Under the pieces are notes generated by a model. The model was not told where the DNA came from. It worked only from the letters and a program-made list of their open reading frames with translations, and did not search any database. Shown here in pieces: positions 21,454 to 29,323 of a stretch of DNA of 34,094 nucleotides (its first letter is position 1; each line of letters starts with the position of its first letter). Both the position numbers and the translations under genes were made by a program. The stretch covers positions 1 through 34,094 of the forward strand of contig JAWRJC010000035.1 in the NCBI GenBank assembly GCA_040307715.1, written 5' to 3'. This DNA is from RUG13615 sp040307715 (GTDB lineage: Bacteria > Bacillota > Clostridia > Peptostreptococcales > Anaerovoracaceae).

Positions 21454-22361
21454 AGACACTGAAGCTGGCGACACGCGCCGGCAAACTGGCTCTGGTCCAG
21501 GCAAATCACGTCAGGGATCTGTTGGCGGAGCAGGGCGTTGAAGCGGAGATCATCAAGGTTTCCACCAAAGGAGATCAGGATAGAAAATCCTCGCTGCGGG
21601 CAATCGGCGGCGACGGTCTTTTTGTGCGGGGCATCGAGCAGGTGCTTCTCGCGGGAGAGGCGGACATCGCGGTCCACAGTAGCAAGGATCTGCCGTACGA
21701 ACTGGCAGACGGACTCGTCATCGCGGGCGTTCCAAAGGCGGCTGCAGCGGAAGACCTTCTGCTGATTCCCAAAGACAGGCCGCTGGAAAGCGTCCGTGCA
21801 GCGGGCAGGACACCGGTCATTGGCACCGGCAGCGCAAGACGCCGTCATTATTATGCAAAGCTCGATCCGGATGTGACGTTCGCGGAGATCCGCGGCAACA
21901 TCACGACCCGTGTCGAAAAGCTCAGGCGCGGCGATTACGATGCGATCATCCTCGCAAGAGCAGGCCTGGACCGCATCCACTTCGACCTGTCGGACTTCGA
22001 GGTGCGGCATTTTACGGCGGCGGAGATGGTACCGTCCTGCTGCCAGGGCATCCTGGCGGTGGAGTGCCGCGAAGCGGATACGGAGATCCGCGAGGTGCTG
22101 GCGAAGATCAGCGATCCGAAGACGCGGCAGCGGTTTGACATTGAGCGCAGGCTGTTCCGCGGGATGCAGGCGGACTGCTCCGTGGCAGCAGCTGTGCATG
22201 CGCAGATCGGTGAGGCCGGACTGGCAGACGATTCCAAACCGTCCGGCGATGCGGCACTGACACTGTACGCGCTTCTCGGCGAAACGGAATCGCTCCATCA
22301 GGGCACCTGCGCCGAAGCGGAATCGCTCATCGCGGCGGCGCTCAAGGATCTTGGCATCTGA
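21450..22361 (+). CDS. hemC: Hydroxymethylbilane synthase (porphobilinogen deaminase)
   Basis: This 303-residue enzyme links four porphobilinogens. Visible features are AVHSSKDLP with catalytic Asp80, arginines of the cofactor cleft (TGSARRRHYY, RGNITTRVEKL), the hinge and LARAGLDRI, and Cys243 (QADCSVAAA) that carries the dipyrromethane cofactor. Length is normal. It overlaps the upstream stop in ATGA and is followed after a short gap by cobA-hemD, whose product acts next. Confidence 0.95.
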   Translation: MKTLKLATRAGKLALVQANHVRDLLAEQGVEAEIIKVSTKGDQDRKSSLRAIGGDGLFVRGIEQVLLAGEADIAVHSSKDLPYELADGLVIAGVPKAAAAEDLLLIPKDRPLESVRAAGRTPVIGTGSARRRHYYAKLDPDVTFAEIRGNITTRVEKLRRGDYDAIILARAGLDRIHFDLSDFEVRHFTAAEMVPSCCQGILAVECREADTEIREVLAKISDPKTRQRFDIERRLFRGMQADCSVAAAVHAQIGEAGLADDSKPSGDAALTLYALLGETESLHQGTCAEAESLIAAALKDLGI

Positions 22362-22393
22362 AAATGAATGATACTTCGGAAAGGAAGAGAGAT

Positions 22394-23863
22394 ATGAAAG
22401 GACAAGTCGTACTGGTCGGCGCGGGCTGCGGCAGCGGGCTCATCACCCTGCGCGGGCTGGCGGAGATCCGGCGGGCAGAGGTGCTCGTCTACGACGATCT
22501 GCTGGATGACGCGCTCGTCGCGGAAGTCCCTGCGGATTGCCGCTGCATCTACGTCGGCAAACGTTCCGGCCGGCACAGCATGAAGCAGGATGAGATCAAC
22601 GCCCTGCTGATCAAAGAAGCGGAAGAAGGCAACTATGTTGTCCGGCTCAAAGGCGGAGACAGTTTCGTCTTCGGGCGCGGCGGCGAAGAGTATCTGGCAC
22701 TCGAAGAGTGCGGCATCGCCTGTCGTATGGTGCCGGGCGTGACCTCCTCGGTCGCGGTCCCGGAGAGCCTGGGCATTCCGGTCACCCACCGCGGGGTGGC
22801 GCAGTCGTTCACGGTCATCACCGGCCACACGGCGGCGGAGACGGAGGAAGACTACAATGCGCTGGCGCAGCTGAAGGGCACCCTCGTGTTCCTGATGGGC
22901 CTTTCGGCGGTCGGGGAGATTTCCGAGAAACTCATCGCGGGCGGCAAGGACCCGGCGACCCCGGCAGCGATCCTTTCGCGCGGATTCCGGAAGGATGCCC
23001 TGCGCATCGACGGGACGCTCGCGGACATCGCTTCGAAAAAAGACCGGGCAAAGACGCCGGCGATCTTCGTTGTCGGTCCCACGGCCGGCTATCATATGGT
23101 CGGCAGAGATGAGCGCCCGCTTGCCGGGATCAGCGTCGCAGCGACCGGCACACCGGCCTTCGTCGAAAAGACCGGCGCGGCGCTTGCTGAGGCTGGTGCG
23201 GATGCGGTGCTCTGCCCGACACTGGAACTGACACCCATCAAGGGAAGCATCCCGGCGGACCTCTCCGTATGGGACTGGGTCTGCTTCACGAGTGCGAACG
23301 GCATCGAGCTGTTCTTCGACCATCTGAAGGAGCAGCACATCGATCTGCGGACACTGGCGGGCATCAAGTTCGCCTGCATCGGCCGCGGCACCGAGGAGAA
23401 ACTGGCGGCACACGGTATCAACGCGGACCTCGTGCCGGAGAAATACACGGCGGGAGATCTGGGCAAGGCGCTGGCCACTGTGGTGAAGCCGGAGGAAAAG
23501 ATCCTGATCCTCCGCGCGGAGAAGGGCTCGCCGCTCCTGACCGAAGCGCTGGACGAAGCGGGACTCACTTATGAGGACTGCAAGATCTACCGGACACTGA
23601 CAAAGGAAGCGGATGTGCCGGAGGCGGATTACCTTGTGTTCGGCAGCGCGTCCGGTGTGCGGGCATTCTGTGAGGGTCCGGCGCGGGCAGATGGCGAGCA
23701 GGCCGCAAGAGCGATTCCGGAAGGGATGACGGCCGTGTGCATCGGCGATTACACGGCAAATGAACTGAAAAAATACCCTGCTTGCAGGATGATCACCGCG
23801 AAGACATTCACCGCGGACGGCATCATCGCAGCGATCGAGGAAGACCGCGGCAAACAGGATTGA
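22394..23863 (+). CDS. cobA-hemD: Uroporphyrinogen-III methyltransferase / uroporphyrinogen-III synthase fusion
   Basis: This 489-residue bifunctional protein makes uroporphyrinogen III from hydroxymethylbilane and methylates it twice to precorrin-2. Residues about 1-245 are the SAM methyltransferase: VGAGCGSGLITLRG at the start, VVRLKGGDSFVFGRGGEE near 78, VVPGVTS-type VPGVTSSVAVPE and GIPVTHRGVAQSF. Residues about 250-485 are HemD, weakly conserved, with VCFTSANGIELFF, AGIKFACIGRGTEEKL and VFGSASGVRAF. AGGAAG stands about 8 bases before the ATG at 22394; an ATG at 22364 is possible but has no good ribosome binding site. This fusion is common in Firmicutes. Confidence 0.93.
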   Translation: MKGQVVLVGAGCGSGLITLRGLAEIRRAEVLVYDDLLDDALVAEVPADCRCIYVGKRSGRHSMKQDEINALLIKEAEEGNYVVRLKGGDSFVFGRGGEEYLALEECGIACRMVPGVTSSVAVPESLGIPVTHRGVAQSFTVITGHTAAETEEDYNALAQLKGTLVFLMGLSAVGEISEKLIAGGKDPATPAAILSRGFRKDALRIDGTLADIASKKDRAKTPAIFVVGPTAGYHMVGRDERPLAGISVAATGTPAFVEKTGAALAEAGADAVLCPTLELTPIKGSIPADLSVWDWVCFTSANGIELFFDHLKEQHIDLRTLAGIKFACIGRGTEEKLAAHGINADLVPEKYTAGDLGKALATVVKPEEKILILRAEKGSPLLTEALDEAGLTYEDCKIYRTLTKEADVPEADYLVFGSASGVRAFCEGPARADGEQAARAIPEGMTAVCIGDYTANELKKYPACRMITAKTFTADGIIAAIEEDRGKQD

Positions 23864-23933
23864 TAGCAGGCAGCCGCAGCAAAAGGGCGGCAGCCAGATC
23901 AGATAGTATTCAGTAAACAAGGAGGAATACACT

Positions 23934-24611
23934 ATGGCAGGGACACTTTACGGCATCGGCGTGGGCCCCGGGGATCCGGATTACCTGACGCTCAAAGCGA
24001 TCAAGTGCATGGAAAAAGTCGACATCATCGCGGCACCGGGCAAGGTGGTCGAGGAGACCACGGCTTACAAGATCGCGGTGCAGGCGGCGCCGTTCATCGA
24101 GGAAAAGGAAAAGGCGCCGATCTTCATGCCGATGATCATGGATCGCGCGAAGATGGAAGACGCGCACAGAGACGGCGCGGCAGCGGTCATCCGGCTGCTT
24201 GAAGAGGGTAAGGATGTCGGATTCCTGACGCTCGGCGACACGACCATTTACTCGACTTTCTCCTACATCGAGAAGATCGTCAAGGCGGGCGGCTACAACA
24301 CCGTCTACATCAGCGGCATCCCGTCGTTCTGCGCGGCGGCAGCTGAGGTGGGCGTTCCGCTCTGCGAGTGGACCGAGCCCCTGCATGTCATCCCGGCTGT
24401 CCACAAACTGGACGAGAAACTGCCCCCGGACGGCAACTACGTCCTGATGAAGAGCGGCAGCAAAATGGCGCAGGTCAAGGAGATCCTGCGTGAGAGCCGC
24501 GACAACGTCTCGATGGTGGAAAACTGCGGCATGCCCGATCAGAAGGTCTACCACAGCATCGATGAGATTCCAGATGACGCCGGATACTTCTCGCTGATCA
24601 TCGCAAAATAG
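23934..24611 (+). CDS. cobI: Precorrin-2 C20-methyltransferase
   Basis: This 225-residue SAM-dependent enzyme commits precorrin-2 (or cobalt-factor II) to the corrin pathway. GIGVGPGDPDYLTLKAIKCM is the family N-terminus. FLTLGDTTIYSTFSYIEK near 99 and ISGIPSFCAAAAEVGVPLCE near 126 are typical of CobI/CbiL. Length is normal. AAGGAGG precedes the ATG. The remaining cob/cbi genes do not follow: a repeat and a terminator come next, so the rest of the pathway must lie elsewhere or be incomplete. Confidence 0.93.
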   Translation: MAGTLYGIGVGPGDPDYLTLKAIKCMEKVDIIAAPGKVVEETTAYKIAVQAAPFIEEKEKAPIFMPMIMDRAKMEDAHRDGAAAVIRLLEEGKDVGFLTLGDTTIYSTFSYIEKIVKAGGYNTVYISGIPSFCAAAAEVGVPLCEWTEPLHVIPAVHKLDEKLPPDGNYVLMKSGSKMAQVKEILRESRDNVSMVENCGMPDQKVYHSIDEIPDDAGYFSLIIAK

Positions 24612-24623
24612 ATCTGATTGAAA

Positions 24624-24663
24624 ATTCATGGGAAATCGATATTTGCTGGCGATTCCCATGAAT
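24624..24663. repeat. Hairpin repeat copy 1
   Basis: A 40-base palindromic unit: ATTCATGGGAA(A)TCG pairs with CGATTCCCATGAAT around an ATATTTGCTGG loop. An almost identical unit lies at 24720-24758 in the same orientation. The 3' arm contains the over-represented word GCGATTCC. It resembles a REP- or small MITE-like repeat. Confidence 0.75.
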
Positions 24664-24719
24664 CGAAAGGCATAGACGCACCGGTTTACTACCCGTTTCG
24701 CAGTCTGAGGCCGCGAAAG

Positions 24720-24758
24720 TTCATGGGAAATCGATATTTGCTGGTGATTCCCATGAAT
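24720..24758. repeat. Hairpin repeat copy 2
   Basis: Second copy of the hairpin unit of 24624-24663, differing by C to T in the 3' arm (GGTGATTCC instead of GGCGATTCC) and in the first base. The 56 bases between the copies hold no gene. Confidence 0.75.
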
Positions 24759-24773
24759 GATGTAAGAATCGAT

Positions 24774-24814
24774 AAAACCGCTATAACCATTACAACAATG
24801 GCTATAGCGGTTTT
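24774..24814. terminator. Bidirectional terminator between cobI and surface-protein gene
   Basis: AAAACCGCTATAACCATT (24774-24791) pairs with AATGGCTATAGCGGTTTT (24797-24814) with one mismatch and an ACAAC loop. Flanking A- and T-runs serve both converging transcripts. Confidence 0.9.
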
Positions 24815-24894
24815 ACAATTGACATTTGTCCGCGAAAGCGGCGGGTGTGAAGACGGGCAACGGTTGCTTGCTGCCAACGGTCAGCAGATGTCTG

Positions 24895-26028
24895 TTATCT
24901 GCGGCCGCGTTTGACGAAGTAGTTGAGAATGCCGCCGAGCACGATGACGACTGCGGCGACGACGATGATCTTCTTGGTCGCCTCCTGCGGGATGGCGCTC
25001 TTGGGGCCGATCGAGTCGGTGAAGAACGTCAGCGTGTAGTTGATCGCCACCGGGTCGCCCATGGCGGTCGTGTCCGCGATGACGGACATCGGCTCATCCA
25101 GTTTGGTGATCGGGATCGTGAAGGTGGAATTGCCGCCGTCGGTCGTTTCGTTGTCGTAGCGGTAGCCATTCACGAGCATGTAGTCGTAGTGCGGGCTGCT
25201 CCAGAGCAGTTTTGCGTAGGCTTTGCCGTCCTTGATGGTGAGCCAGGTCGGCGTGGTGACGCTGGCGCGGCCGCTGCCGCCTTCGAGAACGACCTCGATG
25301 GAATACTCGCCATCTTTCCGGTCAATGCTGGCGGCTTCGGGCGGATTGCCTTGACTTGCAGGGCTGCCCTGATTGGTGCCTGCGGCATTGCTGTCTTCGG
25401 AGATCGTATCGCCTTCGTCGGCTGCTTCATCGGCATCGGCTGTTGCGTCCGCAGCGGCGGGGACACCGCCGTTCTGCTCGAGGGCCTGTTCGATGAGGTC
25501 GTAGTCGGGCAGTTCGATCTTGAGCGCTTCCGCGGGCAGACTGCCTGCCACGAAGACAAGATTGCGGTCATACCACTTCTTGCGGCGTTTACTGTAGGCG
25601 GCGCAGGGGACCTCGGCGTTGAGCGCGGGTACGTCCATCTCATAGGTGAGCGTATAGTTCTCATTGTCGACGTCCATCTCGATCCTGCCGGCATCATCCT
25701 TTTTGGCTTCGGTTTTTGTGCCCGGATACGCATAGGAATAGCTGGTGCTGTTCATCGTGAGCACGGCGGTCATCTCGTCGCCTTTGACCGTCAGCTGGCA
25801 GGAAGCGATCTTGAAGTACTTGGAGTTCGAGCGCACTTCGATCGGCCAGGTGCCGTCTTCGATGTCGCGGCCGTAGATCGGCGTCATGCCGTACTGCAGT
25901 GCTGAAGAGGACGCAAAGACATCCTCCGTCACCATCGGTATGATGAGGAGGAGTGCCAGGGCGATTCCTAATACTGTGCGCAGCACGCCGGAGCGCGCGG
26001 AATGAGTCTTGTTCATAGCGATACTCAT
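24895..26028 (-). CDS. Surface protein with two beta domains, possibly heme/iron related
   Basis: This 377-residue exported protein has a signal peptide at about 1-40, a domain at about 45-170 (LQYGMTPIYGRDIEDGTWPI ... KKWYDRNLVFVAGSLP) and an acidic Ala/Asp/Glu linker at about 190-235. A second domain spans about 240-340 (GEYSIEVVLEGGSGRASVTTP ... WSSPHYDYMLVNGYRY ... FTIPITKLDEPM ... VIADTTAMG). One C-terminal membrane helix ends in KRGRR. From memory, both domains accompany iron or heme uptake proteins in Clostridia and resemble NEAT-type folds; this is not proven here. The ATG at 26028 has GAGG 9 bases upstream. The ATG at 26016 is an alternative if the promoter TATAAT at 26032-26027 is used, giving a nearly leaderless message. 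It is divergent from the ABC operon. Confidence 0.7.
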   Translation of the reverse strand: MSIAMNKTHSARSGVLRTVLGIALALLLIIPMVTEDVFASSSALQYGMTPIYGRDIEDGTWPIEVRSNSKYFKIASCQLTVKGDEMTAVLTMNSTSYSYAYPGTKTEAKKDDAGRIEMDVDNENYTLTYEMDVPALNAEVPCAAYSKRRKKWYDRNLVFVAGSLPAEALKIELPDYDLIEQALEQNGGVPAAADATADADEAADEGDTISEDSNAAGTNQGSPASQGNPPEAASIDRKDGEYSIEVVLEGGSGRASVTTPTWLTIKDGKAYAKLLWSSPHYDYMLVNGYRYDNETTDGGNSTFTIPITKLDEPMSVIADTTAMGDPVAINYTLTFFTDSIGPKSAIPQEATKKIIVVAAVVIVLGGILNYFVKRGRR

Positions 26029-26102
26029 TATACCATGCCTCGCAGATGCACGCTACAGAATCGCCATCCGGTGATGGCAAAACAGAGCGATTCGTATATA
26101 AT
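26027..26102. promoter_or_regulatory. Divergent promoters with shared operator-like palindrome
   Basis: Leftward: an extended -10 box TGGTATAAT ends at 26027. Rightward: ATGGCA (26074-26079), a 17-base spacer and TATAAT (26097-26102), only 9 bases before the ABC gene ATG. Between them GCCATC-CGGT-GATGGC (26063-26078) is a perfect inverted repeat overlapping the rightward -35 region, a candidate operator for both genes. Confidence 0.55.
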
Positions 26103-26111
26103 AAAAGCACT

Positions 26112-27029
26112 ATGATTGAACTGAAAGACCTGACAAAACGCTTTGGCGAACAGACGGCGGTGGACCATGTCACCCTGACCATCGGGACAGGGGAGTTCTT
26201 TGGGTTGCTCGGGCCAAACGGCGCGGGCAAGACCACGACCATCAGCATGCTGTCGACGGTGCTCCTGCCCACAAGCGGCGAGATCCTGCTCGACGGCAAA
26301 CCGCTGACCCGGCGCGCCTCCGCGGAAAAGCGCAGGATCAGCGTCATCACCCAGGAGTTCTCGATGCGCCAGGACATGACCGTTGAGGAGGTCATGGAGT
26401 ACCAGGGGCGTCTGTACTATATGAAAAAGGCGGAGATCCGCGCGAAGACCGAAGAACTGCTCAAGTTCACCGAGCTGTGGGACCACCGCAAAAAGACCGT
26501 CCGCTATCTGTCGGGCGGCATGAAGCGCAAGCTCATGGTGTGCCGCGGTCTGATGACCGATCCGGACGTGCTGCTGCTCGATGAACCGACGGCCGGCATG
26601 GACGCGATCGCAAGGCGGCAGATGTGGGCGCTGCTCCGGCGGATCAACAACCGCAAGATGACGATCATCCTGACGACACATTACATGGAGGAGGCGGAAG
26701 CGCTATGCGACCGGGTCGCCCTGATCAACCAGGGCAAACTCGGCGAAGTGGACAGCCCCAAGGCGCTCATCGAAGCGCTCGGCAACTACGCCGTCGATCT
26801 TGTCACGGAAGATGAAACGAAGTCCGTTTATTTCAAGACGCGGGAAGAGGCCATCGCGTATCTGCAGACGCTTCCGGGAGAGGCGGAACCGCAGACGGAT
26901 GCGGCGGCGGAATCGCAAACAGATGCGGCGGATCCAACGCAGCCGCAGGCAGCGCACGCTTCCCTGCGCAATACGACGCTGGAGGATGTGTTCGTCGAAC
27001 GCATCGGCCGGCGGCTGACCGTACGGTAA
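26112..27029 (+). CDS. ABC transporter ATP-binding protein (ABC-2/DrrA-type)
   Basis: This 305-residue nucleotide-binding subunit has Walker A GPNGAGKTT near 37, signature LSGGMKRKL near 136 and Walker B LLLDEPTAGMD near 155, plus a switch His in TTHYMEEAE. The C-terminal 90 residues match the DrrA-type extension but contain an unusual Ala/Asp/Gln-rich insert with repeated QTDAA. It would power export through the membrane protein encoded 12 bases downstream. No ribosome binding site precedes the ATG at 26112, and the promoter -10 box ends only 9 bases before it, so the message may be leaderless. An earlier in-frame start at 26046 lies upstream of the promoter. Confidence 0.93.
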   Translation: MIELKDLTKRFGEQTAVDHVTLTIGTGEFFGLLGPNGAGKTTTISMLSTVLLPTSGEILLDGKPLTRRASAEKRRISVITQEFSMRQDMTVEEVMEYQGRLYYMKKAEIRAKTEELLKFTELWDHRKKTVRYLSGGMKRKLMVCRGLMTDPDVLLLDEPTAGMDAIARRQMWALLRRINNRKMTIILTTHYMEEAEALCDRVALINQGKLGEVDSPKALIEALGNYAVDLVTEDETKSVYFKTREEAIAYLQTLPGEAEPQTDAAAESQTDAADPTQPQAAHASLRNTTLEDVFVERIGRRLTVR

Positions 27030-27041
27030 GGAGGGCGGCAC

Positions 27042-27806
27042 ATGGGTATCGTGGCAGTCCTCTGGGAAAAGTGGACGGAATTTAAAAGAGATTTCTACAA
27101 GATCACGGTGGCGGCGCTGGTCAGCCCGCTGCTGTATCTGATCGTGTTCGGATTCGGCATCCAGACGACCTCGCACGGCGAACCGTATCTGAACTTCCTC
27201 ATCCCCGGCATCGTGGCCATGGCGACGATGACCGGCAGTTTCAGTGCGGTCGCGCAGAACATGAGCGTGCAGCGCCTGTATGAGAAGGCGCTCGATCAGG
27301 TCATGATCTCGCCGACGCCGCTGTGGCAGTTCATCCTCGGTCAGATCATCGGCGGCAGCCTGCGCGGGCTGTACGCGGGATGCATGATCCTGCTGCTGAC
27401 CTTCCCGATCCGCACGGGGATGACGTTCAACAGCTGGTCGTTCCTGATCATGTTCCTCAATGGCATGGTCTTCTCGACCTTCGCGCTCGTGCTGTCGTTC
27501 CTCGCGAAGAGCTATACGGACGCACCGCGGTTCAACGCGTACCTGATCGTGCCGATGTCGTTCCTGTGCAACACGTTCTTCTCGATCGACCAGATGCCGG
27601 GCGGGTTCCGCCAGTTCATCAACGCGCTGCCGCTGTCCCAGGCGTCCGGCATGATCCGTGCGATCTCCTCGAACGGGTCGCTCGGCGGATTCCTCACGAC
27701 CGGCGACTATCCGTATGGCTGGGCAGGGTTCCTGATCCTTGGAGCGTACCTGGTCGTGTTCTCGGTGCTGTCGTTCATCTTCATCTACAAAAAGAAGAAC
27801 CTGTAG
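27042..27806 (+). CDS. ABC-2 type transporter permease
   Basis: This 254-residue membrane protein has six predicted membrane segments and the ABC-2 permease pattern. An N-terminal amphipathic start (WEKWTEFKRDFYKI) is followed by LVSPLLYLIVFGFGI, the conserved LIPGIVAMATMTGSFSAV, YEKALDQVMISPTPLWQFILGQI and a late PLSQASGMIRAIS. It would form the channel for the ATPase encoded upstream; the substrate (drug, lipid or polymer) is unknown. AGGAGG stands about 7 bases before the ATG. Confidence 0.92.
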   Translation: MGIVAVLWEKWTEFKRDFYKITVAALVSPLLYLIVFGFGIQTTSHGEPYLNFLIPGIVAMATMTGSFSAVAQNMSVQRLYEKALDQVMISPTPLWQFILGQIIGGSLRGLYAGCMILLLTFPIRTGMTFNSWSFLIMFLNGMVFSTFALVLSFLAKSYTDAPRFNAYLIVPMSFLCNTFFSIDQMPGGFRQFINALPLSQASGMIRAISSNGSLGGFLTTGDYPYGWAGFLILGAYLVVFSVLSFIFIYKKKNL

Positions 27807-27838
27807 AAGAATGATGCGAAATATTTGTCTGTATGGAG

Positions 27839-27867
27839 TTGACGGTTTCGTCGGCTCCTGTTATTGT
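27839..27867 (+). promoter_or_regulatory. Flavodoxin operon promoter
   Basis: TTGACG (27839-27844), a 17-base spacer and TATTGT (27862-27867). Transcription would start at about 27874, inside the first TTAG/CTAA palindrome. Confidence 0.6.
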
Positions 27868-27873
27868 ATAGTG

Positions 27874-27966
27874 GTTAGCGAAGACTAACTAAAAGCGCCG
27901 CGAATGGCTGGGCGGCACCGGCTGCCAGCGGCAATTCTATAAAACATGAGTTAGCAATTGCTAACT
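27874..27966. promoter_or_regulatory. Two operator palindromes before flavodoxin
   Basis: GTTAG-CGAAGA-CTAAC lies at 27874-27889 and the perfect 18-base palindrome AGTTAGCAATTGCTAACT at 27949-27966. Both contain TTAG-N6-CTAA half-sites, like boxes bound by DtxR/IdeR-family metal regulators. With a flavodoxin gene downstream, control by iron is a reasonable inference. Similar sites elsewhere in the genome would be needed to confirm it. Confidence 0.6.
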
Positions 27967-27982
27967 AGAAAGAGAGAAAGAA

Positions 27983-28402
27983 ATGAAAACAGCAGTGGTT
28001 TATTGGAGCGGTACAGGCAACACAGAAGCAATGGCGGAGGCGGTCGCAAACGGCGCGAAAGCAGCCGGCGCGGATGTCACAATGTTCACAGCGGACTCTT
28101 TCAGCGCGGATGCGGCTGCAGAGTTTGAAGCGGTCGCAATGGGCTGCCCGTCCATGGGTTCCGAGGAACTGGAAGACAGCGAATTCCGTCCGATGTTCGA
28201 CGCTGTCAAAGGCGCTCTCGCAGGCAAGAAAGTCGGTCTGTTCGGCTCCTATGGATGGGGCGACGGCGAGTGGATGAGAAACTGGCAGGACGAATGCGGC
28301 GAGACGGGCCTCTCGCTCGTGATGGACGGCGTCATCTGCAACGAAGCGCCGGATGACGAAGCGGTCGCTAACTGCGAAGCGCTGGGCAAGGCACTCGCAT
28401 AG
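27983..28402 (+). CDS. Flavodoxin
   Basis: This 139-residue FMN electron carrier has the phosphate-binding loop WSGTGNTEAMA at about 8-18. Two FMN-flanking loops follow, GCPSMGSEELE near 55 and FGSYGWGDGEWMRNW near 90, the latter with Tyr and Trp next to the flavin. Length and motifs are those of short-chain clostridial flavodoxins, which replace ferredoxin when iron is low. AGAGAGAAAG precedes the ATG. It is co-directional with the DUF3793 gene 30 bases downstream. Confidence 0.95.
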   Translation: MKTAVVYWSGTGNTEAMAEAVANGAKAAGADVTMFTADSFSADAAAEFEAVAMGCPSMGSEELEDSEFRPMFDAVKGALAGKKVGLFGSYGWGDGEWMRNWQDECGETGLSLVMDGVICNEAPDDEAVANCEALGKALA

Positions 28403-28432
28403 TCTGAAACGAAGCGATTCCCGGAGGTTCTC

Positions 28433-29029
28433 ATGTCACTGGACAAACTGCTCATCGAACACTGTGCCCCAACGCTGGCGTCCCTTAAGACGGCCAATCT
28501 GTTTTCGTGCCGGTACGAGGATGAGCAGGAACTCCTGGAAACCATCCAGGTATGGAACGATGATTTAAAAGCCAAAGGCGTAGAACTGATCCTCCTCCGA
28601 TGCCGGGCGGGCGGCGCATTGATTTATGTCTGCCGCAGGAATCGCCTGGCGCAAGATCTGCGCAAGGATGGCGTGGCGGAATTTCTGGGCAACTACGGGT
28701 ATCGTGGAATATGCCCCGGCGGCAGAAGCTGCAGCGGCAACTCATGCGGGTGTGTCGACTGTGCGATCGAGCAGCTCAAAAGCAGACTCGCTACCGCAGA
28801 CGGATTTCCGCATGAGATCGGGATCTTTCTCGATTACCCGCTCTGCGACGTGCGCGGCTTTATCGAAAACGCCGGTGCGAACTGCAAATGCGCGGGGTGC
28901 TGGAAAGTCTACGGCGATGAGCATGAGGCAAAACAGCGCTTCCACCGGTACAGCAAGTGCCGGGAAGTCTACACAAAGCTGTGGCACAGCGGTGCTCGGA
29001 GCGTGAGCCAGCTCACCGTGCGGGCCTGA
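28433..29029 (+). CDS. DUF3793 family protein
   Basis: This 198-residue cytoplasmic protein has the DUF3793 core. The N-terminal LLIEHCAPTLASLKTANLFSC is followed by FPHEIGIFLDYPLCDVRGFIENAGANCKCAGCWKVYGD near 128-165, with a CKCAGC cluster. The family is common in Clostridia next to flavodoxin or iron genes; its function is unknown. An extra Cys-rich segment at about 91-107 (CPGGRSCSGNSCGCVDC) looks unusual to me. It could be a real metal site or the trace of a double frameshift. CGGAGG precedes the ATG. It shares the flavodoxin transcript and ends before a strong terminator. Confidence 0.85.
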   Translation: MSLDKLLIEHCAPTLASLKTANLFSCRYEDEQELLETIQVWNDDLKAKGVELILLRCRAGGALIYVCRRNRLAQDLRKDGVAEFLGNYGYRGICPGGRSCSGNSCGCVDCAIEQLKSRLATADGFPHEIGIFLDYPLCDVRGFIENAGANCKCAGCWKVYGDEHEAKQRFHRYSKCREVYTKLWHSGARSVSQLTVRA

Positions 29030-29052
29030 TTAGAACTCAAAATCAGAAATAC

Positions 29053-29086
29053 AAAACTGCTTCTTCAAAAGAAGAAGCAGTTTTTT
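29053..29086 (+). terminator. Terminator of the flavodoxin-DUF3793 operon
   Basis: AAAACTGCTTCTTC AAAA GAAGAAGCAG TTTTTT: a perfect stem followed by six T. It is nearly symmetrical, so it may also act on the reverse strand. It marks the left edge of the AT-rich cassette. Confidence 0.92.
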
Positions 29087-29097
29087 GTTATATCAGT

Positions 29098-29126
29098 TTG
29101 ACAAGCGCTTGAGTTGTCGGTAAAAT
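29098..29126 (+). promoter_or_regulatory. Promoter of the AT-rich cassette
   Basis: A perfect TTGACA (29098-29103), a 17-base spacer and TAAAAT (29121-29126). A 10-base palindrome CAAGCGCTTG (29102-29111) lies in the spacer, a likely operator. Confidence 0.75.
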
Positions 29127-29130
29127 TCAA

Positions 29131-29216
29131 ATTGTCAGAATAAATCAAACATTTCTGACAATAATTATATCAGAAAATGAGAAACGTATCGATCGTTCAA
29201 AAAACTCTCGATACGT
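29131..29216. repeat. Two inverted repeats in the cassette leader
   Basis: ATTGTCAGAA (29131-29140) and TTCTGACAAT (29153-29162) are perfect inverted repeats 12 bases apart. ACGTATCGA (29184-29192) and TCGATACGT (29208-29216) form a second pair, extended by GAG/CTC. Neither has a T-run, so they are not simple terminators. They may be regulator sites, RNA structures in the roughly 190-base leader, or remains of a recombination end. Confidence 0.6.
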
Positions 29217-29323
29217 CTCCCGAAAGATGTGATTACATCTGTTGTGCATGAAAAGTGTAACACATTCCTTTGCGGGGGACAATTCTCATTATGTTCCAGC
29301 GGAGCTGGAGAAAGGGGGGTGTT

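Noticed and set aside
22298..23932. 544-codon leftward frame opposite cobA-hemD
   Set aside because: Antisense shadow; the rightward gene has all expected motifs.
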